A stretch of DNA of 64,000 nt from JAFIFT01 sp020051095 (GCF_964199965.1 NZ_CAXMZT010000004.1:256619-320618), one strand, 5' to 3'. Positions 45,024 to 54,801 are shown, counted from the first letter of the stretch. A program made the numbers and translations. The notes: generated by a model not told the origin, from the letters alone.

Positions 45024-45335
45024 AATCATGGTGGTACTCAGCATGGTGTTTTGACAGATAATGTTGGTGCATTAATAACGGATTTCTTTGTTAATCTAAC
45101 TGATATGAATTATGTGTGGAAACCTGTCAGTAACAACTTATATGAGATTTGTGATCGCAAATCAGGTGTGGTCAAATGGACAGCAAGTCGTGTTGATCTT
45201 GTTTCTGGTTCTAACTCTATTCTTAGAGCTTATGCTGAAGTTTATGCTCAAGATGATAACAAAGAAAAGTTTGTTCATGACTTTGTTAAGGCATGGACTA
45301 AAGTCATGAATGCAGATAGATTTGACTTATTGTAA
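45024..45335 (+). pseudogene. katG: Catalase-peroxidase (KatG) C-terminal remnant
   Basis: The frame reads HGVLTDNVGALITDFFVNL, then WKPVSNNLYEICDRKSG, RADL-like SRVDLVSGSNSILRAYAEVY and WTKVMNADRFDL, the last part of KatG domain 2. About 600 N-terminal residues, including both heme-domain motifs, are missing. Confidence 0.88.
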
Positions 45336-45380
45336 GACCAAGCTTGCTTCCAGGCATACGTCATTGCGTGTAAGCTGCTT

Positions 45381-45396
45381 CAGGGACGTTACCTAA
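45381..45396 (-). repeat. TTAGGTAACGTCCCTG motif
   Basis: The same word occurs at 51769-51785 and, shorter, at 51984-51997. Possible repeat terminus. Confidence 0.5.
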
Positions 45397-45399
45397 TTG

Positions 45400-46143
45400 C
45401 TATTTCATAAAAGTCAATAACCCCAAGATTCCTAATCCCAATATAAAAAATACGAAATGGATAAGACTTTCTTTGATACCAGTATGCTTATTCACCTCAG
45501 GTATCAAATCAGATGAAGCGATATAAATAAAATTTCCTGCCGCAAATGGTATTAAAAAACTTAAATCTATTTCTAATGAAATGAAATAGGTGACCATTGC
45601 GCCCAGTAAAAAAGTTGAAGCGGAAATAAAATTAAATATCAGCGCTTTCTTTTTGCTCCACCCACCATGTATTAAAACAGCAAAATCGCCCATCTCCTGT
45701 GGAATTTCATGGGCTACGGCTGCAAGCCAGGTAATTATCCCTAATCGTAAATCAATTAGAAAAGTACTTGCGACCGCCATACCACCAATAAAATTATGCA
45801 AACCATCGCCAATTAGAATCAGATACGTTAACGGCTTACGACAAATGCTATTTGCCGTATTGCAATGGTGCCAATGTAAAAACTGCTCTAAGATAAAAAA
45901 GGCACAGTAACCTATCAGTAAATATAAAAACCCAAGTGCGTAATTGGTATGAACTTGAAAATAAGCTGGTAGCATATGAAAAAAAGCCCCTCCCAGCAAC
46001 GCCCCTGCTGCGAATGCCACCATAGGAAGTAATATTGTTTTCAGCTTTTTTTCTGCAAGAAATAAAAACAAACCTCCCACCAGTGAAACCACACTCATTA
46101 AGCTACCGAAAATGATTAACCAAAATAATATACTCACATGCAT
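45400..46143 (-). CDS. ZIP-family divalent metal transporter
   Basis: The product has 247 residues with about eight membrane helices. The conserved helix IV motif GDGLHNFIGG and helix V motif AHEIPQEMGDFAVL carry the His, Asn and Glu of the binuclear metal site. A His-containing loop (WHHC) lies before helix IV. It would import Zn(II), Fe(II) or Mn(II) across the inner membrane; the specificity cannot be read. Confidence 0.93.
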   Translation of the reverse strand: MHVSILFWLIIFGSLMSVVSLVGGLFLFLAEKKLKTILLPMVAFAAGALLGGAFFHMLPAYFQVHTNYALGFLYLLIGYCAFFILEQFLHWHHCNTANSICRKPLTYLILIGDGLHNFIGGMAVASTFLIDLRLGIITWLAAVAHEIPQEMGDFAVLIHGGWSKKKALIFNFISASTFLLGAMVTYFISLEIDLSFLIPFAAGNFIYIASSDLIPEVNKHTGIKESLIHFVFFILGLGILGLLTFMK

Positions 46144-46241
46144 ATAAATATCTGCTTAATTTATATGAAGAAATAAATCATTACCTTTTAAAGTATATAT
46201 TATTTAAAACTCATCGAGTTCATTTAGCCAAGTAACAATCA

Positions 46242-46394
46242 AGAACTCCTAGTGCATTAAATGCTAATTATGATTTTTTACCGGATGGTGATGTTCTGGT
46301 TATGACTGAAAGATTAGATGAAATTATGGCTGATAAATTAATAGCATTGGTGAATACAACACGCTATGTTCGCCATCGAGACACGTGTTGCTGA
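46242..46394 (+). pseudogene. Second AbiEii nucleotidyltransferase fragment
   Basis: The frame reads ALNANYDFLPDGDVLVMTER, then LDEIMADKLIALVNTTRYVR and breaks off at HRDTCC-stop. The first part overlaps the end of the remnant at 16211-16735, so it is a separate decayed copy about 30 kb away. Confidence 0.75.
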
Positions 46395-46431
46395 TTTGTC
46401 AATAAGGTCTTTCCCTGATTTGATGATTCCG

Positions 46432-46827
46432 CTATAAAATGTTTAGCACACGCTCCAGACGCTGCTTCACATCATGAGCCACTTCACTAATTTCTGGATT
46501 TTGAACCATTTCCATGATCGCCTCTGGATTCATGAATTCGATATGAACAGCGTTGTTTTCATCTTCGCGGATGACAACATTGCAGGGAAGTAATAAACCA
46601 ATTGAAGGATCTTGTTCAATAGCACGGTGGGCTAAATGGGGATTGCAGGCACCTAAAATGCGATAGGGTCGAACATCTTTATCCAATTTTGTTTTTAACG
46701 TTTGTTTGACATCAATATCTGTCAAAACGCCGAAGCCTTCCGTTTTTAATGCTTCGGTCACTCTTGCAAGGGCTTGATCAAAGCCATAATCGACAGTTTT
46801 ACCAAAGCCATATTGAATCTTACCCAT
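46432..46827 (-). CDS. DUF302 family protein
   Basis: The product has 131 residues. Typical segments are GFDQALARVTEALKTEGFGV, DIDVKQTLKTKL, RILGACNPHLAHRAI and IGLLLPCNVVI. The two conserved Cys lie in ACNP and LPCN. The family is cytosolic and of unknown biochemical role, often linked to metal or redox stress. It is followed on the same strand by no close gene; ybiT lies about 100 bases upstream in the same direction. Confidence 0.93.
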   Translation of the reverse strand: MGKIQYGFGKTVDYGFDQALARVTEALKTEGFGVLTDIDVKQTLKTKLDKDVRPYRILGACNPHLAHRAIEQDPSIGLLLPCNVVIREDENNAVHIEFMNPEAIMEMVQNPEISEVAHDVKQRLERVLNIL

Positions 46828-46930
46828 CTCTTACTCCCATTGGAACCTAACGGTTAACTATATCATAAAAATTGTCTGTCAGGCCAAGGGCTCTTAACTG
46901 GGTGTGTTCATCCATTAAATCATGTCATTC

Positions 46931-48523
46931 CTACTGTATCCCTTGGCTATGCAGATAGTCTTCATAGTTTCCAGAGAAATCAACAATACCGGTAGGCGTC
47001 ATATCAATAATTCGTGTAGCAATGGAAGAGACAAACTCTCTATCGTGGCTTACAAACAGGATGGTGCCTGGGAAGTTTTCCAACGCCAGATTAAGTGACT
47101 CGATGGACTCCATATCCAGGTGGTTGGTCGGCTCATCCATTAATAAGACGTTTTTCTTGAGTAAAATTAATTTACCGAATAACATCCGGCTTTGTTCTCC
47201 CCCAGACAGGACCTTCACCGATTTTTTCAAATCATCACGACCAAACAACATACGACCGAGGGTTCCTCGAACAATTTGGTCGTCATCGGTTGCTTTTGCC
47301 CACTGGCCAATCCATTCCGATATTGTTTGCTCAGTGGCAAAATCAGCAGCATGATCTTGGGCAAACACGCCTATTTCTGCGTTTTCTGCCCATTTTACTG
47401 TTCCCTGCATCGGCTCTAAATCCCCTGCAAGGCAGCGCAGCAAGGTTGTTTTTCCTATTCCATTTGGTCCAATGATTGCAATACGCTCACCCGCCTCAAC
47501 ACGGAAGCTGAAAGGTTTAAAGACGACTAAGTTGTCGTAAGCATGTGATAAATTGGTAACTTCCAGAGCTTGACGATATAATTTTTTTTGTTGCTCAAAA
47601 CGGATAAACGGGCTCATCCGGCTGGATGCTTTGATTTCATGTAATTCAATTTTTTCAATCTGCCTTGCTCGAGAGGTGGCTTGTTTTGCTTTCGATGCAT
47701 TGGCTGAAAACCGGCTGACAAATTGTTGTAGTTCGGCGATTTGGGTTTTCTTTTTATCATTTTCAGCAATTAACCGCTCACGCGCTTGGGTTGATGCCAA
47801 CATGTAATCATCGTAGTTACCAGGATAAATGCGTAATTCGCCATAATCGAGATCAGCCATATGTGTGCAGACACTGTTTAGAAAATGCCTATCATGTGAA
47901 ATAATGATCATGGTTGAATTACGTTGATTTAAAATGTTCTCTAACCAGCGAATGGTATTGATATCAAGGTTATTAGTCGGCTCATCCAGTAATAAAATAT
48001 CTGGGTTGGAAAACAGAGCTTGGGCTAGCAAAACACGCAATTTCCAGCCTGGCGCGACTTGACTCATTAATCCTGTGTGTTGTTCAACTGGTATTTCAAG
48101 TCCAAGTAATAACTCACCCGCTCTGGATTCAGCGGTATAACCATCTAACTCGGCAAACTCCATCTCCAAATGGGCCACTTTGATGCCATCTTCTTCAGTC
48201 ATTTCTGGCAAAGAATAAATTCTATCGCGCTCTTTCTTAATTTCCCAGAGTTGGCTGTGCCCCATGATGACCGTATCTAAAACGGTAAAGGCTTCATAAG
48301 CAAATTGATCCTGACGCAATTTGCCCATGCTTTCATCTGGTCCAAGAGAAACATTGCCAGAAGTGGGCTCTAGATCGCCACCTAAAATTTTCATAAGCGT
48401 TGACTTACCACTCCCATTGGCTCCAATCAGGCCATATCGATTACCGTCGCCAAATTTAACGGAGACGTTTTCAAAAAGGGGCTTGGCATCAAATTGCATG
48501 GTGATATTGGCAACAACAAGCAT
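46931..48523 (-). CDS. ybiT: ABC-F translation-associated ATPase YbiT
   Basis: The 530-residue length matches YbiT exactly. Two ABC domains are present: Walker A GANGSGKST near 36 and GPNGIGKTT near 356. The first signature is replaced by QVAPGWKLRVLLAQA, as in YbiT, and the second is LSGGEQSR. Walker B sequences are LLLDEPTNNLD and LLMDEPTNHLD. The linker (about 240-315) carries the charged P-site-tRNA-interaction helices. It binds the ribosome and resolves stalled states. A conserved chromosomal gene. Confidence 0.96.
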   Translation of the reverse strand: MLVVANITMQFDAKPLFENVSVKFGDGNRYGLIGANGSGKSTLMKILGGDLEPTSGNVSLGPDESMGKLRQDQFAYEAFTVLDTVIMGHSQLWEIKKERDRIYSLPEMTEEDGIKVAHLEMEFAELDGYTAESRAGELLLGLEIPVEQHTGLMSQVAPGWKLRVLLAQALFSNPDILLLDEPTNNLDINTIRWLENILNQRNSTMIIISHDRHFLNSVCTHMADLDYGELRIYPGNYDDYMLASTQARERLIAENDKKKTQIAELQQFVSRFSANASKAKQATSRARQIEKIELHEIKASSRMSPFIRFEQQKKLYRQALEVTNLSHAYDNLVVFKPFSFRVEAGERIAIIGPNGIGKTTLLRCLAGDLEPMQGTVKWAENAEIGVFAQDHAADFATEQTISEWIGQWAKATDDDQIVRGTLGRMLFGRDDLKKSVKVLSGGEQSRMLFGKLILLKKNVLLMDEPTNHLDMESIESLNLALENFPGTILFVSHDREFVSSIATRIIDMTPTGIVDFSGNYEDYLHSQGIQ

Positions 48524-48757
48524 ATTAAATCCTATCAGGTCAACTGTCGTGAAAAATCAGGGGGCGAATTATATCACATTATCGTGAACTGTGGAGTATA
48601 ACAGCGCGCAGCCCGGATGGAGGCGCAGTCAATACACCAAGCGCTATTATATGAATAGGTTAATTGGGCAGGGTTATCGGGCGTAAAAGTGCATTTCACA
48701 ATCACAGGCGAATTGTTTAGAACAGGCTCGTCAAGGGAATGTGATTCTTTTGGTCAT

Positions 48758-49309
48758 TTAATTTTTTATTGGTTTCGTGTATTCACGAATTCTAAAAAGA
48801 TAGCCAGCAAAAGTTATACACAAAGCTAGAAAAACTCCAAAGGCAGATTCTGTGAAACGTAAGAGTGTATTCTTCACCACGCTGGAATGAGGTGCTAGAA
48901 TATTTATGCCAATAATAACCACTACAACGCAGCTGGATACTCGCGACCCTTTTTCAAACTCTAGAACAAGCGTGAGAAAAACCGTCAGGGTTACTGCCAA
49001 AAATATTGCAAAATAATTAGTTCCAAAAGTTACGGCGATCAATAAACCTATGAAACAGCCAATAGTGGTACATATCATCCTAAATTTTGCCGTAGAAAGC
49101 GTAGTATCCATAAAAGCAAATAATATCGCCATCGCATTAGTCATGCACCAGATGCCTCCCCAAAATGGCAAAGCTTGATGAGCATAAACTGCCGTGTTAT
49201 AACCAATCACAAAGGCAAGTATGCCAACAAGTGCTGATTCAATGCTCATATAAACTGGTTTTTTATACTTCTTAATTATATGCTTCATTTGAAAATGGCT
49301 GCTGTTCAT
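48758..49309 (-). CDS. FUSC/ArAE-like small membrane protein (second paralogue)
   Basis: The product has 183 residues. Five or six membrane helices are arranged as in the N-terminal membrane half of aromatic-acid-exporter/FUSC proteins (WGGIWCMTNAMAILFAFMDT, STAKFRMICTTIGCFIG). The large cytoplasmic domain is absent. The start overlaps the previous gene by 38 bases. An alternative ATG six codons later is possible. Confidence 0.7.
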   Translation of the reverse strand: MNSSHFQMKHIIKKYKKPVYMSIESALVGILAFVIGYNTAVYAHQALPFWGGIWCMTNAMAILFAFMDTTLSTAKFRMICTTIGCFIGLLIAVTFGTNYFAIFLAVTLTVFLTLVLEFEKGSRVSSCVVVVIIGINILAPHSSVVKNTLLRFTESAFGVFLALCITFAGYLFRIREYTKPIKN

Positions 49310-49853
49310 CTTGTTCCATAGTTTGGTACTTTCTAATTCCCATCTGATAGCTCAATCCAAGCGCTACCAACCCAATCATAAGTCCCGCAATTGTTTCTAA
49401 GAAACGGGTTGTCAAATTAAGAAACAGGGTAAAATTAGGAAAAACTATCCCAATGATTGCCACGATAGCCGCTTGCGTAGCCGCCATTCGAGTGCCTGCA
49501 TAAAATTTAATAAGCCGCGTTGCTAAAACACTCAAAGCAATTGCAACAAACATTTGTAAATAGCCATAGCCAAACCAATAGCAGCAAAGCCCTGAAAATA
49601 AGAATCCTATAAGAGACGCGTTAAAACGTAGCTTAGCAGAGGCAATAGAGGAATCGATAAAAGGATACAGAATACAAATAGCACAAACCATGCACCAAAA
49701 CCCACCGATAGAAGAATAGTTTGGGCTAAAATAAGCAAGAATTTCATGGCCTGTCCAAAAACTAACCGATGAAACCACGCCATACTCAATGCTTATGTAA
49801 CATTTTTTTTTCAAATTACTAAAATTTAAAAAATTTGAATTGTTAATCACCAT
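49272..49853 (-). CDS. FUSC/ArAE-like small membrane protein (first paralogue)
   Basis: The product has 193 residues. It shares the layout of its downstream neighbour: IGGFWCMVCAICILYPFIDS, ASAKLRFNASLIGFL and GTRMAATQAAIVAIIG recur at the same positions. The two probably arose by tandem duplication and may work as a heterodimer. The gene overlaps the end of the tagD-like gene by 11 bases and so is part of that operon. Confidence 0.75.
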   Translation of the reverse strand: MVINNSNFLNFSNLKKKCYISIEYGVVSSVSFWTGHEILAYFSPNYSSIGGFWCMVCAICILYPFIDSSIASAKLRFNASLIGFLFSGLCCYWFGYGYLQMFVAIALSVLATRLIKFYAGTRMAATQAAIVAIIGIVFPNFTLFLNLTTRFLETIAGLMIGLVALGLSYQMGIRKYQTMEQDEQQPFSNEAYN

Positions 49854-50244
49854 GATGCATTGACTTAAACATGTTTTTGAGAAACGTTGTAGAAATTCCC
49901 TCAGTCCTTTCTAAATATATAACCTGGCATAATTTTTTAAGATTATCAAATTGGCCTTCCCAGTCATTTCCCATTATAAAAATATCAACATTGTAATCCT
50001 GAATATCCTTCTCCTTCTGAGACCAGCTGTGTTCAGGTATGACCATATCAACATAGCGAATCGCTTCCAAAATTATCCTTCGATGTTGATAGGAAAATAC
50101 AGAATGTTTATTTTTTACCAAATTAAATTCGTCCGTAGATAGCCCTACTATGAGCCGATCGCCATAACTTTTGGCGCGTGCAAGCATTGAGATATGCCCC
50201 GCATGAGTCAAATCAAAAGTACCATAGGTAATTATGGTTTTCAT
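49843..50244 (-). CDS. Glycerol-3-phosphate cytidylyltransferase-like (TagD family)
   Basis: The product has 133 residues. The nucleotidyltransferase HxGH motif appears in ITYGTFDLTHAGHISML and the second signature in RTEGISTTFLKN. Length and motifs fit TagD/TarD, which makes CDP-glycerol from CTP and glycerol-3-phosphate. Related enzymes use other polyol phosphates. The start overlaps the glycerophosphotransferase-like gene by four bases. Confidence 0.92.
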   Translation of the reverse strand: MKTIITYGTFDLTHAGHISMLARAKSYGDRLIVGLSTDEFNLVKNKHSVFSYQHRRIILEAIRYVDMVIPEHSWSQKEKDIQDYNVDIFIMGNDWEGQFDNLKKLCQVIYLERTEGISTTFLKNMFKSMHHGD

Positions 50245-51383
50245 GACCTGTTTCCCTCCAAATCCATTTTTTCAGCAATAATTTTATCAATTTCATCAAT
50301 TAAATTTTCACGAACCAAACCAAATCTATCATTTAAAAAAGAATTTCTTGTAAAATCAAGTCGTATTTCATTCCAATCAGTGTAAACTGTAATTCCCATA
50401 TCCGTCAGTGAGACATCATATAAGCCCCTTTTTTGCGCATATTCTTCATAGTCGCTCTGATAACTGATAATCGGTTTCTGAAAGCGGGCAAATTCAAAAA
50501 GTATCGAACTATAATCAGTAATTAGTAGGTCTGAAACCTGATACAGATCTTCGATAAAAGGATAATTGGTCATATCAATCATATTACTTAATGAACCAAA
50601 GTTAAATTTTTCATTAATCATATAATGGGCACGAACAAGAAAAACATAATCAGGATGCTTCTGAAAAAACGCTTCAGGTAATAGGCCGGAAAGTAGAAAC
50701 CCTTTATCATTATCCCAAGCATACTCTCTAAAGGTGGGTGTATATAAAATAATTTTTTTATCTAAGGGAATATTGAGATTCTTTTTGAGCTGCAAAATCT
50801 TATCTTGACTAGTCTGAGTTGAAGGTAAATCACAAGGGTAATTCGCTTGAATTAGCTTTTTATCATACAAAAAACAAGAGCGAAACCTATCTGCGGTATA
50901 CTGATTTTGAGCAAACAAGTAATCCCACTTATTAATTTCATTAAGAAAACCCGCTAAGTATAGATATTTGTTCGTTTTAATCCATGCTGAAGAAATATCG
51001 GTTTGATCAAAAGCCAGCTTCTTATATGGAATTCCGTGCCATATTTGAATATACGTTTGATGCGGGTGCTTATTTAGTAACTTATTATATCGGACATTAT
51101 TAATAATTACTTTCGCACTGTGGAGATATTTAACATGACGAACTGAGCCAAACTCAACGATCTTGATTCGAGGGTCAATGCACCAGCAATGCTCATGTTG
51201 ATTAGTAGCAAAAATTACCTGATGCTTATTAGCCAAATGATTAGCGATTTTAATGCAATTGGAGTCCAACTTATTACCTTTGAAAGAATCGATAACTATA
51301 TGAGGCTGCAACTTCTTTTTAGTATAAAGTTTTTTAATACGGTCAATACGATTTTCTTTATATTTTTCAATTAAACTATTCAT
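50241..51383 (-). CDS. CDP-glycerol glycerophosphotransferase family protein (TagB/TagF-like)
   Basis: The product has 380 residues. Signatures are QIWHGIPYKKLAFD near 128, ILYTPTFREYAWD near 213 and LLITDYSSILFEFARFQKPI near 295, all typical of TagB/TarF transferases, which move polyol-phosphate from the CDP donor to a membrane acceptor. It lacks membrane helices and would be peripheral. With the adjacent cytidylyltransferase it forms the minimal set for a glycerol-phosphate-containing surface polymer or modification. Confidence 0.9.
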   Translation of the reverse strand: MNSLIEKYKENRIDRIKKLYTKKKLQPHIVIDSFKGNKLDSNCIKIANHLANKHQVIFATNQHEHCWCIDPRIKIVEFGSVRHVKYLHSAKVIINNVRYNKLLNKHPHQTYIQIWHGIPYKKLAFDQTDISSAWIKTNKYLYLAGFLNEINKWDYLFAQNQYTADRFRSCFLYDKKLIQANYPCDLPSTQTSQDKILQLKKNLNIPLDKKIILYTPTFREYAWDNDKGFLLSGLLPEAFFQKHPDYVFLVRAHYMINEKFNFGSLSNMIDMTNYPFIEDLYQVSDLLITDYSSILFEFARFQKPIISYQSDYEEYAQKRGLYDVSLTDMGITVYTDWNEIRLDFTRNSFLNDRFGLVRENLIDEIDKIIAEKMDLEGNRS

Positions 51384-52458
51384 CTAGCTCCCTTAAATTT
51401 AAAGGTAATCCAAGCATCTTTTTTACACTTATAGAATCAAGTTTGATTCATTAGCAAATAAATTAGGAAACGTCTCTATTGTATAGCCAGCAGCGAAAAA
51501 GTTAGAAATTGCAGCAAACTTTGAGATCGATCGAGGGGAATAGCCAGCCCTGTTTAACGAGATCGAGCAAAATTTAGCCCAATATATCACTTTTGAAGCC
51601 CAGCTATAACTTATGGGTTTTGCATAATTTAAGAAAACAAATTTCCTTCAATAGCTATTTGTTATTACAGTATGTTAACTATCATTATATCACTGAAAGT
51701 TAAACTAAAAATCCCTTAACCCATTTAATTAAATTAAAGCATAAACCAGGATATTTTAAAAGATGTGGTTAGGTAACGTCCCTGGAGTTTTTTTATATAT
51801 TATAAATTAAAGTAGATGACACCTGAGCGCTCACATAATATAAAGGACTACCGAAAGCCGCCCCACCCTCTTCTGTAAATTCTTGCATATAGGGGCATAT
51901 AGGGGTCGCACCATAATAAAAACCTTATATCCCATTGATATTAAATACCACTGATATAGGACCATATATTAGTTGCAAGACACTAGGTAACGTCCCTAAA
52001 TCCAATCAAAAATATCCCAACACTAAGCTGAATCAAATTCCTTCCAACGTCTCAGTCATGACCGATTGCTGGTAAAGATGGTAAGTAAAGATGTGCCATC
52101 ACCCGTCCAATAGCGGATGTTAAAAGAATACAAAGGAATAAATATCGTTTTGAATCAGTCATTTTTTCATTATGAATTAACTGATCTGATTATACGATGC
52201 CAAACCATCACAGATCGAGCTTTAGCTTGATGCCGGGTGGAAATGCTTTTTCCATTTAAATTCAAACTAGAAAATTAACGATCCATGTTGAGTTTGAGCC
52301 ATTGGATAAAACGATAGCCCCAAATCCTATTTGTTGCATCTTGGGAGATTCTTCTACTCAACACAAATTATGTTCTTATATAATACACATTGATTTACAT
52401 TTAACAAATAAATTGTTATAATTACAAACTTCCAGTTTTCTACAAGGCCATCATTCCA
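51384..52458. other. Gene-poor gap with short repeats
   Basis: It contains TTAGGTAACGTCCCTG at 51769 and AGGTAACGTCCCT at 51985, and tandem ATATAGGGG words near 51890. No gene with start signals is seen. Confidence 0.5.
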
Positions 52459-53328
52459 ATGATAACAATTTATGACATTGTCACTACCTTATTTGATTTG
52501 CATTATAAAGATTCCCAGTTAAAATATGAAGATTGGAGAAATATGTCAATCAGCTGTAAATTACTAAATGCTTATCTTTCAGATAAAATTCCTCAACCAA
52601 ATTTTGATAAACAAGCGCTTAAGGCGATAGTTAGCTTTGTTTTTGAAAACAGCGAGCAATTTAAAGCTACTCAGTTTAGGGATATGGATTGGTATGGTCC
52701 TGTCAATCTCTTGTTAGAAACTTTAGATCGGAATCTACATAGCTTCTTAAATGACAAAACTGCTGAACTATATATGGCAAAGTTCCTGACCAAAGGTTTT
52801 AACTCAACTAACTTATTCGATCGTTGTAAAGAAAAAGAGGACGACAGCTTTTTCAATAATTCCATCAAAAAATGGCAAGATAGGCAACAAGCGTTGCTGA
52901 TATATACTAAACCTGGCATTGATAGACAATTAGAATGTATCCACGACTTGATTCGAAATGAAACTTTTTCTGTATCAGATCTTCGAACAATGATGACTGA
53001 GCTAGAGCAGATGTTGAAAGTATGCTACGGGGAAATAAGATATAAATCCATGCTTAGCAAGTATATTAATATGAACATGACACCTGAGAATCTGACTCCC
53101 TTAGAATTTTTATACCCATTTAAGGATGAGGAAGTCTACCATGTTTTAAAAGAATATGGTGCTAAAGAAACAAGCCGGACCTGTTATTCGCCCTTACTTT
53201 TTAATTATGTTCATCCTGCATACATGGCTGCACTGAGCGCAGGTAAAAAGCAGGCAAAAAATCTGTCGGATTGGGTCGATGATACAATGGATATTGATTT
53301 CGAAAGCAATCCTATCTCACGTCGATAG
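52459..53328 (+). CDS. Unknown protein with weak F-box-like N-terminus
   Basis: The product has 289 residues. Residues 1-43 (IYDIVTTLFDLHY, WRNMSISCKLLNAYLSD) loosely follow F-box spacing. The middle is helical. A late segment TPLEFLYPFKDEEVYHVLKEYG resembles one ankyrin-like repeat. There is no signal peptide or membrane helix. GGCC but no clear Shine-Dalgarno precedes the ATG. Effector candidate by context; function unknown. Confidence 0.5.
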   Translation: MITIYDIVTTLFDLHYKDSQLKYEDWRNMSISCKLLNAYLSDKIPQPNFDKQALKAIVSFVFENSEQFKATQFRDMDWYGPVNLLLETLDRNLHSFLNDKTAELYMAKFLTKGFNSTNLFDRCKEKEDDSFFNNSIKKWQDRQQALLIYTKPGIDRQLECIHDLIRNETFSVSDLRTMMTELEQMLKVCYGEIRYKSMLSKYINMNMTPENLTPLEFLYPFKDEEVYHVLKEYGAKETSRTCYSPLLFNYVHPAYMAALSAGKKQAKNLSDWVDDTMDIDFESNPISRR

Positions 53329-53365
53329 CAAAATAGCAAGAGCATAGCGAGGCAGGATCTTGGCT

Positions 53366-53731
53366 ATGCATCTATTAAACCACCTCATTATTTGTCTGAC
53401 CCATTTGGGCATTCCGCCAAACCATTTGTCGATACCAGGAACATTTAGCTCATTATTGCATTTTTCAGGTGATATGTTTTTTTCAGGGCATGTAGGGTGG
53501 CTATTTTTATTATATTTAATCTTCTACCCGATGAAACGATGTCGGCGAGTATTCCTGTCTGTCTCAGTTCTATTTGGTTTATCGGTTGTATTGGGCCATA
53601 TCCACTATAGTATCGATGTGTTTTCCGCCCCGTTTATGACATTTACCATATTTCATATGTCTAAGTGGCTATTCCGTTCAGACTGGCTATTATTGAATAT
53701 GACAATGAAACGTCTTTTGCTTAAACCGTAG
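53366..53731 (+). pseudogene. PAP2_C / sphingomyelin-synthase-like C-terminal part
   Basis: The frame carries SGDMFFSGHVGWLFLLYLI and GHIHYSIDVFSAPFMTF, the C2 and C3-type motifs (GDxxFSGH, HYxxD) of lipid phosphotransferases related to sphingomyelin synthase. Complete proteins have further N-terminal helices and a C1 motif, which are missing, so it is probably 5'-truncated. Confidence 0.6.
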
Positions 53732-53937
53732 AAAATCATTTCAACAGGACTTATGAAAAACCCCAAGGTCGAGGCATAAATATTTTTCAATGAGGGAGTT
53801 TAGACTAACTAAATGACCGAATTGCAAAAATGTTTATAACGAAGAGATTGGGAGTATTTCGGAAGTCCTGTTCAATTTGGAACGGTTACTTCGCTTTTCT
53901 TAGTTTTCTTGATTGATTGCTTAAGAAACAGCGGCTA

Positions 53938-54801
53938 CTATCTAAGGCGAATAGAACTACTTGTATCGCTTTGATAATCTTCGACGTCCTTATTCGCCTC
54001 TAATCTACCTTCCGACGTGACGGCTAGCATGTTAACAGGTTCAACTTTCACTGAGTAAACGAATGAAAGTTTAGAGGAATTCTCAGCAAACTTTGTTTCA
54101 ACATGTAATTCTTGATGCTGAAACTCCCATTGATCGTTTTCATATTTACCCACTAAAAATGTCTTTTGAAAGGTCTTTTCGGCACCATAGTCTTCTGAAA
54201 TAAGGCCTTTAGCGCTTACAAGTTGGTTTGCTCCTTTGTCCGTCAACGCCTGGTTAAGAACTTCCATATGCGATATTTGAGGGTTACTGTCATTATATAA
54301 TTGATAAGTCTCATCATCCTCATACAGCTGATGAACCGCCTTGGTTTGCCCTAATTTGTTTTGTGCAAAGACAACATTACAACCAGTGAGCATTGGGGTT
54401 AATAATAGATGGGGACTGTCAGGATCTTTGGGTAGGGTGTAACTTTTAGTAACTTCGCGACCTGTCATAGGTAGCCAGTAAGCTTGAAATGCACCAAGCT
54501 CCCCTTTTGCACCTCTTTGCAAAATAATTTTGGTGGCTTCAGGCGAATGTTTATCTCGATAGGGTTCAATTCCCTTTATTTTAAACCAATGCACAGGGGG
54601 ATTTGTCCCTTTATCTGTAAACCCAATTCTTGTAAAAAATGTGTCTTCTAAGTCAAATTCAACACGATGTGATTGGATAAATTTGAAAGGATCCTCGTTA
54701 AACTCTTCAGCCAACTTCACATTGTTCGAAGCATTGGATCTGCTGTGTGATCCGCTGATTTTAAACATTTGTAACTTTTTCTTAAAACGTTCAAACACCA
54801 C
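53938..54801 (-). CDS. Unknown protein with deamidase-like Thr-Cys-His spacing, candidate effector
   Basis: The product has 287 residues from a GTG start without a strong ribosome site. In the middle, LLLTPMLTGCNVVF gives T135-x5-C141, with H157 sixteen residues later in KAVHQLY. CheD, BLF1 and CNF-type glutamine deamidases use the same Thr-x5-Cys order and an LxGC motif with a following His. The surrounding segments alternate as beta strands. There is no signal peptide, and the tail is Ser/acid-rich. Active-site likeness is suggestive only; overall similarity to those toxins was not recognised. Confidence 0.5.
   Translation of the reverse strand: MVFERFKKKLQMFKISGSHSRSNASNNVKLAEEFNEDPFKFIQSHRVEFDLEDTFFTRIGFTDKGTNPPVHWFKIKGIEPYRDKHSPEATKIILQRGAKGELGAFQAYWLPMTGREVTKSYTLPKDPDSPHLLLTPMLTGCNVVFAQNKLGQTKAVHQLYEDDETYQLYNDSNPQISHMEVLNQALTDKGANQLVSAKGLISEDYGAEKTFQKTFLVGKYENDQWEFQHQELHVETKFAENSSKLSFVYSVKVEPVNMLAVTSEGRLEANKDVEDYQSDTSSSIRLR

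Noticed and set aside
45590..45910. 106-codon plus-strand frame
   Set aside because: Antisense to the ZIP transporter, whose motifs are unambiguous.
47022..47354. Plus-strand frames within ybiT
   Set aside because: Shadows of a conserved ABC-F gene.
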